Assembly (NCBI RefSeq): GCF_027580225.2
Contig: NC_073354.2
Location: forward strand, 31,330,001-31,394,000
Length of the DNA: 64,000 bases
Direction: 5' to 3'
Origin: Misgurnus anguillicaudatus
Lineage: Eukaryota; Chordata; Actinopteri; Cypriniformes; Cobitidae
Made by a program: the position numbers and the translations under genes
The notes under the pieces: generated by a model
What the model was told of the DNA's origin: nothing
Seen by the model: the letters and a program-made list of their open reading frames with translations, nothing else
The model's database searches: none
Shown here: one piece after another, positions 38,185 to 48,363 of the stretch
How positions within the stretch are numbered: position 1 is the stretch's first letter
Layout of the letters: every line of letters begins with the position of its first letter

Positions 38185-39560
38185 GACTTCTTTGTCAATT
38201 TGATGAGGCGCTTGTTGACTTTCTTTAGATTTTCTTCACCCTCACACTCTCTTTTAAAATGTCCATCTTCCCCACATCTATAGCAGAAGAGTACAGGTCT
38301 ATCTTCCAAATTGGCAGCTGTCTGTGGGGTGTCGTTCCTTCTGTATCTAGCTTTGCCATAGAATTCAGACTGTGGACTTTGAGCATCCAGCTGTGGAGGT
38401 ACAGTTGCTGCTCTAAGGTTGATCATCTCAGCTTTCATTACGCTGATGTCCTTTTTCAGCTGTTCCACCTCAGAATTGTTGCTGGTCTCAGGAGCAGGCT
38501 TGAAAACGGGATGAACAGTCTTAGACATCACCGTGCTTTTGACATCATTACGACTTTGGAGCATATCTTCTTCCTCCCTAACCTCTTTTAATAAATCATT
38601 GAAAGTAGGTGGATCACGCAACTTATGTGTCATGCGTATACGAAGAGCAACCATGTCATGCGGCAAGGCACCTCTCACAACCTGCTCGATGCGAAGTTTA
38701 TTCATCTCAACCAGCTGCACCCCTCCTTTCCTGAATACACAGTGCAGCAGTTTGTCCAACCTTAGCAAATAAGTGGACAGCTTCTCGCCTTCATATTGAA
38801 AGGTGTGTCGAAATCTCATGAGAAGGTCAGCTGAACTTTCAGTGGTGCCAAAAGCGGTTTCCAGCGCATGCATGTAGTCAAATGCAGTAGCAGTAGGGTT
38901 CTGTGCTTTAAGAAACCTCACTATGTCAGCAGCTGGGCCTTTTAAGCTTTCCACAATTCTTTGTTTCTTCACATTGTCACTGCATTGCCACTCTTCCAAT
39001 AAATGCATTGTTTGCTCCGCCCAGGCATCATACTCTTCTTCTCCGCTGGGAGTGGGTTTCTCGCCAGAGAACATGCGCAGCTTTCTGTAGCTCTGAATGT
39101 CAGCAGGTGCAGCAGTACATTTATCCACTAAGGAACTAATGGCATTTATCAGGGCAGTGTTCATATCCAGAGGCGAGGGGTTAACTAAGCCTTTGACATC
39201 AGCGAGAGTCTTTCCCTCATGCCTTAGGAATGACAACAGCTTGGCTTCGAATTCTTCACCCTCTGCAGCAACGTTGAGCACATGAGCAGGCCAAGAGCTA
39301 ACCCCTTCCGGGGACCTTACACATTCAGGAATGGTTAGTTTGGAAAGGTCAGTGGACGACCTAAAAAGTACACACTGGGTTTTTAAGGTCGCATCTAGAC
39401 AGCGATCTATTATCTTAGCATTTCCAAAAACTTTGACTAAATTCACAGCTTGCAGCAAAACATCATCTGTGACATTTGGGTCAACATTGCTTAACACTAC
39501 TGCATTATTATAAGCTATTTGCTTCTTTTTGCACCAAGCCTCAATCTCATTAGTATCCAT
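38160..39560 (-). CDS. gag: Gypsy Gag, PNMA-like, intact
   Basis: A 466-residue uninterrupted frame starting at the first ATG after the leader. Residues 1-110 (from MDTNEIEAWC onward) resemble the N-terminal RRM-like region of vertebrate PNMA proteins. Residues about 165-345 resemble the PNMA/Gypsy capsid domain, including KLRMFSGEKPTPSGEEEYD, a downstream W and the VESLKGPAADIV stretch. Residues 426-439 are a CCHC zinc knuckle (CYRCGEDGHFKREC), expected to bind RNA, which mammalian PNMA1 and several other PNMA members lack as I recall. A charged KKVNKRLIKLTKKSGN tail precedes the frameshift site. Gag would assemble the particle in the cytoplasm. Intactness beside a broken pol means particles might form if the element is transcribed. 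Confidence 0.92.
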   Translation of the reverse strand: MDTNEIEAWCKKKQIAYNNAVVLSNVDPNVTDDVLLQAVNLVKVFGNAKIIDRCLDATLKTQCVLFRSSTDLSKLTIPECVRSPEGVSSWPAHVLNVAAEGEEFEAKLLSFLRHEGKTLADVKGLVNPSPLDMNTALINAISSLVDKCTAAPADIQSYRKLRMFSGEKPTPSGEEEYDAWAEQTMHLLEEWQCSDNVKKQRIVESLKGPAADIVRFLKAQNPTATAFDYMHALETAFGTTESSADLLMRFRHTFQYEGEKLSTYLLRLDKLLHCVFRKGGVQLVEMNKLRIEQVVRGALPHDMVALRIRMTHKLRDPPTFNDLLKEVREEEDMLQSRNDVKSTVMSKTVHPVFKPAPETSNNSEVEQLKKDISVMKAEMINLRAATVPPQLDAQSPQSEFYGKARYRRNDTPQTAANLEDRPVLFCYRCGEDGHFKRECEGEENLKKVNKRLIKLTKKSGNYRGNQ

Positions 39561-39699
39561 TTTGTATATTCACAACAAGGCGAAAAGGAGAACAATAGAA
39601 AACACCTCAATGTCTGCAATAAGCAATAACAAAAAAAAATGTACAACAGTAAGTCTACACTTAACACTGGAGAATATTTACACACATACAGCAATCCAA
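39561..39699 (-). other. Gypsy 5' untranslated leader
   Basis: About 140 nt between the primer-binding site and the gag ATG on the sense strand. No upstream open frame of note. Confidence 0.7.
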
Positions 39700-39712
39700 G
39701 GACGAGCCCCCA
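39700..39712 (-). promoter_or_regulatory. primer-binding site, tRNA-Pro type
   Basis: Sense strand TGGGGGCTCGTCC, four bases downstream of the 5' LTR. It matches the first 13 positions of the tRNA-Pro primer-binding site known from gammaretroviruses, and diverges afterwards (TTGGA). Confidence 0.75.
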
Positions 39713-39716
39713 AAAA

Positions 39717-40917
39717 TGTAACCCTTGTCACCACCCGCTCGTATTAAATGAGTATCTGATACAAGATGTAATTAAATATTAGCCCAATAGAATTAGTTTC
39801 AGTCTACATGTGGTGAAAGAGACATCTCATTGTACATTAAACAGTCTAGGGTAATGTTATGATTCTCACTTACGGTAACTTATTCACTCGAATGAGGGCG
39901 CAGAGAAATACACAGTTAATCACAGTATAATAGTACCACCAATACCTTTAAACTTAGTATAAACAGTAATAAACATATGCAATGTGCATGTAGAAATAAA
40001 CCACGTACACACAGTAATTTAGTTTCACTTTAACCTTGTATTATAGAACACCTGATATAAAACATTTAGTATGGAAAATAAGAAAGAGAAAGCAAACAAC
40101 AACAAAAGACCCCGGGCAAACAATGTTTGTAGAAACCTATTAGTGCACTTTTACCGTTCTATAAGCAAGCTTGCATATTGGTTCGTTGGCGCGCTTATCG
40201 TAGGAGCTCTGGAAATCGGTTCTCCCTTTTGAAGATATGAAACAAATTCCCACCGCATCCGCAGGCAATCCAAACTGCGTCGTCCAACCCCCCCCCAACG
40301 CCGAACCCTCTGCAGCGTTGATAAGCATCTGGCGACACTTCTGCGTTTCTCTCCCGAACGGTATCTTTTCCTCTGACAAGCAGGCTGGCGTGTCACGGTC
40401 CCCTTGCACGATAAGAAACCCCGCAAACTCTCGTGGTTCAACTCACTCCACAGTTTAAACACACACCGACTGTTCTCAGTCCACAGTCCCACACTGAAAA
40501 CCGTACTGGCTTACAAGTTGAACGCAGTTTGCTTATCGAGTTCGCAAAACAACGCAAAGGAAAACAACAAACAAACGTTTTCTCTTCGTTGCAGCGCCAT
40601 TTTTCGAGAGCTCTCCTTTTTTCCGCCCGCTCTGACGTCAGATCCGTTTTTCAACTTTATTTAAACAAAATCCACATCTTGAACCGATGCATTGTTAAAC
40701 TGTCCCTTATTGTTAATTTTAATTAATTTATATCTGTGAATCATTAAACAGATATAGAGAAAATTAATTAAATTATAAAACTTAATGCAATTCAATAGTC
40801 AGTATTCATACATCTTATTTGAACATTCAAAAGAAAAGGAATAACAATAAAACAGGTTTTGTAATAGGAACACATTGAATAACACTATTCTCCACTGATA
40901 TTTATCAGGACGTTACA
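39717..40917 (-). repeat. 5' LTR of the Gypsy element
   Basis: 1201 bp with the same ends as the 3' LTR. TGACGTCA is at 40633-40640. It contains a C9 run (+ strand, about 40288-40296) where the other LTR has CTCTCTTTC. It should hold the promoter; no unambiguous TATA box was identified. Confidence 0.95.
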
Positions 40918-41300
40918 TATAGATCTTTGGAAAGCTTTCAGATTAAGGTTTTCATAGTTTATCATCATTTTGCAAAAATAATGTTATAGTATGAGTCATT
41001 TTCTAAAATTTCACACGTTAGCCATACATTTGTTAGATATCCTATAAACCTAAAATAATCTTGACAAACTATATATTGTTGGAAAGCTCAAAGAATGTAG
41101 TTTTCATATTTCAAGGCCATTTTATGATAAAAAAATTATGTCACTCACCCCGTAGGAATGCACATGAATTATTATATATTCATAACACTATATCCTATTA
41201 TAAATCTTCAAAACAAATCTTGACAACTGGAGAGCTCTAAAAAATTTTTTTATAATTCAAAATTGTTTTAATTAATATTGACGTAGTGACAGTAATTTAT
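40918..41300. repeat. degenerate tandem repeat (TTGGAAAGCTC units)
   Basis: CTTTGGAAAGCTTTCAGAT (about 40925), TGTTGGAAAGCTCAAAGAAT (about 41077) and ACTGGAGAGCTCTAAAAAA (about 41226) begin similar units. Two of them are preceded by AATCTTGACAA. The Gypsy element inserted inside this array. Confidence 0.5.
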
Positions 41301-41439
41301 AAATGCATGATTTGTGAGGATGCAGCAAACCGTTGACACCTAGTGGTCTTAGTTGGTAAAAACACTAAAAGTGTGACAAAAACCTAATTGTTTGTGATTT
41401 TAACTTGTAATTTGGATCAGTACTAATTGGAGCCTGTCC
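41301..41439. other. no feature
   Basis: Short stretch without recognisable motifs. Confidence 0.3.
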
Positions 41440-41545
41440 TCCAAAAATTACGACCTAATAGGTCATTTGTGCAAGCACCATGATACGACGTCAAGGGACG
41501 TATAAGGCATTAGTGCCGTCTAGCTGCCAAAGCTTATACGACCTG
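41440..41545. repeat. dispersed repeat H, copy 2
   Basis: Reverse-complement relative of 22600-22720, sharing CCTGTCCTCCAAAAAT, TTGTGCAAGCACC and ACGACGT words. Confidence 0.55.
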
Positions 41546-41659
41546 GGGTTACGTTTTAAGTTTTTTTACTTTATACATCTGATTGGACGAGCCCAGTCTC
41601 CTGAAGATGCGTACAAACAGCACGAAGTGCAAAACTCGTGCAATACACACGCCAAATTG

Positions 41660-42061
41660 CACTTTGGCGTGCATATGATACGCAAGTCCTTCCCATTCAC
41701 TTAAACGGTGCATCTTTTTTGTCGTTTTATTTATTGGTTTCTCAATTTTTTTGCTATTTTTTACCATTTTCGCTTGGGTTTAGGGTTAGAACAACTTTTT
41801 GTTTTATAAAAATGACATCCTAACCCAAACCCCATCTCTAACCCCAACTCCAAGCGACCATGGCTTAAATATAGACAAAAACATGGAGAAACCTGTATAT
41901 TAAATAACCTCCTTAAGCAAATCTCAAATCTAACCCTAAACCCAAGCGAAAATGGTTTAAAAAACAGAAAAAATTTGAGAGGCCAATGAAGACAACGACA
42001 AAACAAGATGTGCCGTTTAAGTGAATGGGAAGGACTTGCGTATCACATGCACGCCAAAGTG
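41660..42061. mobile_element. modular foldback, arm type 3
   Basis: The left arm CACTTTGGCGTGCATATGAT and CTTCCCATTCACTTAAACGG is mirrored at 42000-42061. The core has CGCTTGGGTTTAGGGTTAGA then TGACATCCTAACCCAAACCC and CTAACCCCAACTCCAAGCGA, shared with copies at 18474, 53055, 58444 and 61983. Confidence 0.8.
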
Positions 42062-42063
42062 GA

Positions 42064-42163
42064 AAATGCATTAATGATAACAAAAGATAAGTCTTTATAG
42101 ACAGAATCTTGTTAAATGCATTAATGATAACAAAAGATAAGTCTTTATAGACAAAATCTTGTT
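42064..42163. repeat. 50-bp tandem duplication
   Basis: Units 42064-42113 and 42114-42163 (AAATGCATTAATGATAACAA...) differ at one base (ACAGAATC/ACAAAATC). Confidence 0.9.
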
Positions 42164-43000
42164 TTTTAATCAGTTATTTCATTTGTAGGCTATTGAAGAT
42201 ATAGTATGCATTGTATTTAGTATTTATGCATACATAAGCATGTAAAACGACCAAGTATGAATATGCACAAGACAGACAGGGAACATACCTGTATAACATC
42301 TTTAGATAATGAGATTATAATGGTGCTATCAGGGGATGATCATTGAGATGGTCTTTGTCTCTTTCTCTCTTTCTAACAGATGTGTGTACTGTGAGCTAAC
42401 GTCGCGTCAAACTACATCGCTCAAGCTGCGCACGCGACACTGATATAAACGCGAGTAAACTTAAACTTTATAACAACTAACAGCATTATGTGCGGGAACT
42501 CCTTTCTTAATTTAGCGGCACAGTTTCTTGCGCACGTTTGGAGAGACTTCTGCATGCCAGAGACTCAGACAGCTGCACGAGCACAGAGAGAGCGAACGAG
42601 CTAGCGTGCGCACGAAAGAGAGAGAGACCTGCACCTCACTAGTGCTTATTATGAAATTTCAGAAATTACTCTTTCATTTGTTGGTGGATTATTTCCCGTT
42701 TCTCTGTCACACTCAGTCTAACGTTCAGGAATGTCAAGTTGACAACGCGCACTTAATTACATTACGCGTAATAAAAAATATGTTACGTCTAACATTTTAT
42801 TTCACGTTAAGTTACAACAGACCAATCAGCAGCCATGAAACGTGCAATTAGAGTGACTGACAGAAAACCTGACAAGTTACAAAACAATATGACCTTTTCA
42901 GCTCACCATGAACGCAAACTTGGGAGGCCCTTGAACTTGGGAGGCCCTTGGGCTTCAGCCCAGGTAAGCCCGTGCATTAAGGCGGCCTTGCCCGTCGTCA
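42164..43000. other. no gene; 17-bp tandem at 42918-42951
   Basis: CTTGGGAGGCCCTTG occurs twice in tandem. 42370-42640 is CpG-containing with GAGA runs. Open frames of 107 and 72 codons have no domain. Confidence 0.35.
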
Positions 43001-44340
43001 ATTATTCCTTACATATATTTAAAGGAATGAACTTATCCTCTAATGCCACTTGATGTCCAACAGAAGGTTACAGAACCTGCTATACTTATTTAAAGACTTA
43101 TTTTTTGCTTCAAATGTTATTAACTGGGTTGGTTCTGTTTTTCTTGGAGCCTTGGGATATGGCAGTACATCAGGAAGCGCTTTGAGATTCAACTTTGACT
43201 GTGCCTTTCTAATTCTTTTTCTTAGACAGAGAATTGAAGATTTTTCAAACATTGTGTCTTTCCTCGGAAGTAAATGCTTTACCATTAAATACTTCCTTCA
43301 CCTCATCTCATTCTGAAATGACTTCACCTTCACAAAGCAGCAGAGCTTAGGATGAGTTTGGAGGTGAATATGTCTGACGGAAATGAAAATGCATTTGGCA
43401 CGTTTTTCGTTTTTGTTACATTAAAAGTGCCATTTTCACAACACCTTATTCAGCCTCATACAAACAAGCATGCTGACCTCGACTGGCACATGTGTGACAT
43501 TTGCAGAAGTATTGACGCAACACTTTCACTGTATACTGACTTGGCATTATTCTTTATAATTGAGTGAATATGATGAAAGCATGCTTCTGTATCTCTTTTG
43601 ATAACTTCTATATACAGTAGTGTTCCCGTAGATGCATTCGGTCATGGGTTCGACTGATAAAAATCATACTAATGCATACATTAAAATGTCAATTTCCAAT
43701 GGAAAATTGTGCTGCTTAGTGTTATAACTGAGACATGAAGGAGTATTTGCATGTGCACTTTGAAGACGGATAATTAGGAATATGTTTATATTCAGAGAAT
43801 CTTTCCTCCGTTTATTCTTTTTTAACTGCAGAGCAAAAATCGAGGGAGGATTAAAAACAGGCTTTAATTCGCAGCCTGCAAAATGATGGTGCTGACAAAG
43901 GAAACAATAGTTTCATTTCTCGCCCGGCCCAGCGCACAGTTCCAGGAGGAAATAAACTGCCTTATTATTTGACTTATATACCCCGCCAACCCTTTTGTTT
44001 TTCACCCATTTTTTTCTATTTGAATTTAAATTCACTGGCTTATTTAAATTCTTCCCTGCCGCTTGGATCATATATCATGCCTGGGATTGGATGAGATTGA
44101 TTTTTGGCTCTGCAAAATTGGGAAAACTATGCATAACTACATGCAACCATCTTATAAAAACATGCATGTAAAATGCCCCTGGGAACAGATATAATTCTCC
44201 TGACATTAACAGAAATTACAGCCGTATGCTTCAATCCTCTAATTTAATTAAATGAAAATCACTCTATTGTAAAAGCAATGCAATCATAGAACCCATTTTG
44301 CTTCTCTAAAGAACCTTTAATGATTATGCAGCTCACACTT
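43001..44340. other. no gene recognised
   Basis: Apparently low-copy DNA. Overlapping 70-88-codon frames on both strands at 43040-43567 lack recognisable domains. Confidence 0.35.
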
Positions 44341-44344
44341 TACT

Positions 44345-44548
44345 TGAAGGGGTGTTCATAAGCCTGACATGACATCATCATAATCATGACATGACACGAG
44401 TCATGAACATGAAGGAGATTTTATGCACGTTTATGACAACTGTCATTAAATGTCATTTGTTCAATTATGTCATTTTCAATGCAAAGATGACATTGTTTGA
44501 AATGTCTCTTTGTTATGACAACTTGACATTAACCTATACATTATGTAA
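44345..44548. repeat. TGTCAT-rich repeat, probable partner of the minisatellite
   Basis: Contains many TGACAT/ATGTCA words (CATGACATGACACGAGTCAT, CTGTCATTAAATGTCATTTG). The same words continue at 45205-45240 and in the minisatellite, so 44549-45201 may be an insertion into one larger repeat. Confidence 0.5.
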
Positions 44549-44688
44549 GGGATAATGTAGAGGCAGCCGGTAGTTATTGGGAAATAAGCCCCGACAGTGT
44601 GATCAGGACCCGACGCGAAGCGGAGGGTCTTGTATCACACTGAAGGGGCTTATTTACCAATAACTACCGGCTGCCTCTACATTATCCC
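44549..44688. repeat. 140-nt near-perfect hairpin
   Basis: 44549-44604 pairs with 44634-44688 (GGGATAATGTAGAGGCAGCC against its mirror). The pairing continues inward through AGTGTGAT/ATCACACT and AGGACCC/GGGTCTT to a loop near GACGCGAAGCGGA. Confidence 0.85.
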
Positions 44689-44690
44689 GC

Positions 44691-45201
44691 TTATTACACG
44701 GCTACTTGCCACATAAGAAAAAAAACTGGACATGAATATGAATTTGAAACATTTTATTGGCATATTTGTTTTAAATAAAAATGTGTATCCTTCCGCGAAA
44801 CTTTGCACAGATGCATAAAATGATCGTAATACCTTATAAAGATCCTCTGCTTCATACTTGTCTGTCTCCATTTTTTCTCTTTTAGCCAGTCTTTGAGAAG
44901 TTTTAATCCCCATTCTGTATTTTTTTTGTGTGTTGGCTTCGTAGCTGTCATGCTCTATTTTGTCAAGTTCAGTCTCAGTAAGCTGTCTGTGTCTTGTCGT
45001 GGTTGTCGAGTGTTTGTCACAAGATGGCGCCAAACAGACAGTAATCTTTATTGATCTTTATTGGCGCGGAGCGATTTTACTCGTGCAAGTAGTGCCGGCT
45101 ATGCGTTATTATTTTGGAGCGGTTATTATTTGAAAAGAACGAACCTGCAAATGTCTCAACTGACCAATCAGAATCAAGCATTCCAGAGAGCCGTGTAATA
45201 A
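44691..45201 (-). mobile_element. 511-bp element with 13-bp inverted repeats
   Basis: TTATTACACGGCT at 44691-44703 is the exact reverse complement of 45189-45201. It lies directly beside the 140-nt hairpin and encloses the recombinase-like fragment. Confidence 0.6.
44720..45033 (-). pseudogene. fragment resembling N-terminal part of Crypton-type tyrosine recombinase
   Basis: From 45033 the frame reads through TETELDKIEHDSYEANTQKK, later METDKYEAEDLYKVLRSFYA. The pattern NTxKKY...DLxxVLRSFYAxV is like the core-binding region at the start of Crypton / QRICH1 / KIAA1958-type proteins. An overlapping frame supplies LLKDWLKEKK, suggesting paired indels. The catalytic Arg-His-Arg-Tyr domain is absent. 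Recognition is by pattern only, so the assignment is tentative. Confidence 0.4.
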
Positions 45202-45269
45202 AACTTGTCATGACATCTTGACAATACCAACACAACATAATCTACCACTTTTTACCAGTGATACAATTT

Positions 45270-46232
45270 GAATTTGTCAATAAAATATTATTAAGTGTTA
45301 ATATTCTGTCAAATAGTTTTATAACAGTGTCATGAATATTTTTCTTGACCTCAGCTACAGTGGTACAAATATAATTTGTCATTAAAATGTCATTAAGTGT
45401 TAATACTCTGTCAAATAGTTTTATAACAGCACCATAAATATTTTTATTGACCTCAACTACAGTGATACAAATATAATTTGTCATTAAAATGTCAAGAAGG
45501 GTTAATACTCTGTCAAATTGTTTTATAACAACATCATGAATATTTTTCTTGACCTCAACTACAGTGGTACAAATATAATTTGTCATTAAAATGTCATTAA
45601 GTGTTAATACTCTGTCATATAGTTTTATAACAACGTCATGAATATTTTTCTTGACCTCAACTACAGTGGTACAAATATAATTTGTCATTAAAATGCCATT
45701 AAGTGTTAATACTCTGTCATATAGTTTTATAACAACGTCATGAATATTTTTCTTGACCTCAACTACAGTGGAACAAATATAATTTGTCATTAAAATGTCA
45801 TTAAGTGTTAATACTCTGTCATATAGTTTTATAACAACGTCATGAATATTTTTCTTGACCTCAACTACAGTGGTACAAATATAATTTGTCATTAAAATGC
45901 CATTAAGTGTTAATACTCTGTCATATAGTTTTATAACAACGTCATGAATATTTTTCTTGACCTCAACTACAGTGGTACAAATATAATTTGTCATTAAAAT
46001 GTCATTAAGTGTTAATACTCTGTCATATAGTTTTATAACAACGTCATGAATATTTTTCTTGACCTCAGCTACAGTGGTACAAATATAATTTGTCATTAAA
46101 ATGTCATTAAGTGTTAATACTCTGTCAAATAGTTTTATAACAGCACCATAAATATTTTTATTGACCTCAACTGCAGTGGTACAAATATAATTTGTCATTA
46201 AAATGTCATTAAGTGTTAATACTCTGAAATAT
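45270..46232 (-). repeat. 102-bp minisatellite, about 9.4 units
   Basis: Units repeat every 102 bp (TTTGTCATTAAAATG at 45375, 45477 and so on). 102 is divisible by three and the minus strand stays open for 318 codons, giving a 34-residue repeat beginning MTNYICTTVVEVKKNIHDVV. Units alternate in small variants (NGIL/NDIL), suggesting a 204-bp higher-order unit. No known protein family is recognised and there is no start context or neighbour gene, so coding is unlikely. Confidence 0.9.
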
Positions 46233-47740
46233 AGTTCCCTTTCAGTCGGTCACTACGACGTCACGTCGTGACCGACGAATTGGGAACCGCTTCGCGGGTG
46301 ACCTATCTGCTTCGAGAAACCTTTAAAACGCCAATGAACTTGGCATGCAGATAATTGCATCTGCCGGCGCCGCCCCGCCGCACAGGTATTTAATGAGCGG
46401 CAGGTGCAGTTATCAAATGAGCTTTTTAGCTTCGAAAGCTGGCAGACTGACTGCTCACGAGAAGCTACTCTCTGCTCTTTGGAGAACTCTGCGTGTTCAA
46501 TTTGGTTGGGCAAAGGCATTTCAGCGGAGGCTCGCGGGTGTTCCACCTCTCTTTTTAATTTTTTGACTTTTTTCTCACTCTTAGTTGAGTGTGTGCGTAG
46601 CCGTTCCCCTGTGTGCTTCATCAGCATCAGCACATTAAAAGAGTATTTCCTCTAAAAGAGTATTGCGGTGTTCTGCGTCTTTTTAAAGACAGCATTTCAC
46701 TTGCACTGAGACGGGAGCGTCTTTTTAAAGATGTCTTTCCGTCCGTGTTTCTGGATGCGGCAAATGTATGGGTCCCCGGGTGGCCACGATCGTTTTTCTC
46801 TCGTGCGCAAGAGTGCATGCTGAGGCTGCGATCGTGGAGGATTCATACTCCTAAGAGAGCATGAACCTCTTGGATGGCGGAGACGGGTTTCGTACCTCCG
46901 GGAACGTCACCCCCGTTTTTCCGTTGCGGAGCCCGTTAAAGGTGCGGTGGCAAAACTCCGGAAATCTTATCTCCGTATAAACGGTGCTGAATCGGTTAGC
47001 TGGTTCGTCCAGTGACTCTCAGCACCCCCATCCACAGCCAGAGGTGCCGTAAGAGACGGGTGGCGCGTGTTCTACGCGCTCTCGTCCTCTTTCAGTCCTC
47101 ACGAGGATTCTATGTCTGTCACAGCATCGGAGAGGGGGTCGTCTATTCGGTCGCCGACTCGGACCCACTCCCGCCTTCGGGTTGGGTAGGGGCTCCCGTG
47201 CTCGACCCCGAGTGGCGGCCATGTACGCTCGGGAGCGCGGAGACGGTCTGTGTGGAGCGGAGAGCTCCTCCCCCACCGCACCATCCCGCCTAGATGATTG
47301 GCACTTCAGGACTGCAAGAACAGCCCCAACCTTCTGTGCCTTTCTTCCCGGGGTGCATGTTGGTTGACACGGTCGTGGAAAACTCGTTTTCCTCCCTGAA
47401 CCGATCGTTCAGCCATCACCTCTCACCTCTCCTGACGGCGGGGCCGCTAAGGGTTATGCTGCTCCAAGAGACCAGCCTCCCTCCCCTCACAGACCCACGG
47501 GCTTGTGAGAGGCGGCCTCTGCCGTGCGCGCCATGGCGTGATGCAGGTCCGCCAGGCTAAGGCACTGAAGGATCTGCACAGGTGAGGTCACGGTCCGGCA
47601 ACTAAAGAATCCTGTGTGGCTCTGACCTGGCGCTACGAGCGACTGGGTTCACCCCACAGGCCGCCGGACGTGCTATGCCCACCCCCGGTGGTCCAGGAAC
47701 GCCATCTCTGGTTGTGTCTTGCGGGCATTAAGTAGGTCGT
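46232..47740 (+). mobile_element. DIRS-like retrotransposon relic, left part
   Basis: Starts GTTCCCTTTCAGTCGGTCAC with the self-complementary ACGACGTCACGTCGT and continues GACCGACGAATTGGGAACCG, which I recognise as the terminal region of fish DIRS-type elements. It is GC-rich compared with its surroundings. From about 47283 a broken ORF1 follows. The element ends abruptly near 47740; reverse transcriptase, methyltransferase-like and tyrosine recombinase regions are missing. Confidence 0.65.
47108..47600 (+). pseudogene. DIRS-like ORF1 (Gag-like) remnant
   Basis: Pieces in shifting frames read SRLDDWHFRTARTAP, then CAFLPGVH with a conserved W-containing RSWKTRFP, and finally VRQAKALKDLHR near 47545-47580. 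These match the order of conserved blocks in DIRS ORF1 as I know it. Several stops and frameshifts are present. Other short frames here, on both strands, are GC-driven shadows. Confidence 0.5.
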
Positions 47741-48363
47741 TAATAATCGTCCTAATGTTCCATTTTAGACCAGCCATTTCGAGTTCAGTCGATAAAGATT
47801 CAGCTAGCTACACCAGCTCTATGAAGATACAACTATTGGTGCATTTTAATCTGTTGCAATCACCACGTTTTTCAACATCCACTGAAAAAAGCTATTTTGT
47901 GTAATACATAGATGTGCATGTATGTATAAACCGACACCACTGTTTACATGTTTAAGCTAAAGGGCGCACCTCCTGGTAAACTGTGATGGCATGGGTGGGA
48001 CATTTCCAAAATATGCTTTGATCGAAAGACCAATCACAACCCAAACAGCAGATGACTGCGAGCAGGATCCACACCTGTTCTGTAGCTCCGGTGCAGATCC
48101 GGTCCGGAGTCGTGTGGCCTTTTGGAAGGAGTGGGTTTTCTTCTCTGAGGTTCTTGTGCTTTATTTATTTTTTTTAAATAATCATCTCTTTTGCCTACAC
48201 GCTCATTTGATTTTATATAAATACACTGCTCATTTAGATGTCACAATGATTACCAATGTTTAATTTTAATTTTATTAAGGTATTTAGGATGGTTTGATTG
48301 TGTCATTAACAGCCAGATTCATTACAGAACAATCTTTTGTTTTTTAACCTTTCTCACCATCAG
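47741..48363. other. no gene; ends in a splice-acceptor-like tract
   Basis: Mixed DNA. The last 25 nt form a polypyrimidine tract (TTTTTTAACCTTTCTCACCA) ending CAG at 48361-48363, ahead of the candidate exon. Confidence 0.4.

Larger units (their letters stand above)
32358..40917 (-). mobile_element. Ty3/Gypsy LTR retrotransposon with PNMA-like Gag
   Basis: An 8560-bp element transcribed right to left, with LTRs of 1201 and 1202 bp. The TATA direct repeat at 32354-32357 and 40918-40921 is the target duplication. Order on the minus strand: 5' LTR, primer-binding site, gag, pol (protease, reverse transcriptase, RNase H, integrase), polypurine tract, 3' LTR. This pol order with integrase last is the Gypsy/Metaviridae order. 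No env-like frame is present. I recall fish Gypsy elements named as relatives of mammalian PNMA genes; the Gag fits that group. The LTR pair is about 98.6 % identical, so insertion is recent. Confidence 0.95.

Noticed and set aside
38259..39513. Plus-strand frames across gag
   Set aside because: Antisense shadows of gag.
45242..46198. 318-codon frame read as a repeat protein
   Set aside because: Explained by an in-phase minisatellite; no start context, family match or neighbouring exon. Kept as a repeat and a finding.
45270..46232. CRISPR array
   Set aside because: Contiguous 102-bp units without unique spacers in eukaryotic sequence; it is a minisatellite.
47012..47560. Several GC-rich overlapping frames, both strands
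   Set aside because: Shadow frames in the GC-rich DIRS-like relic; the ORF1 remnant shifts among them.
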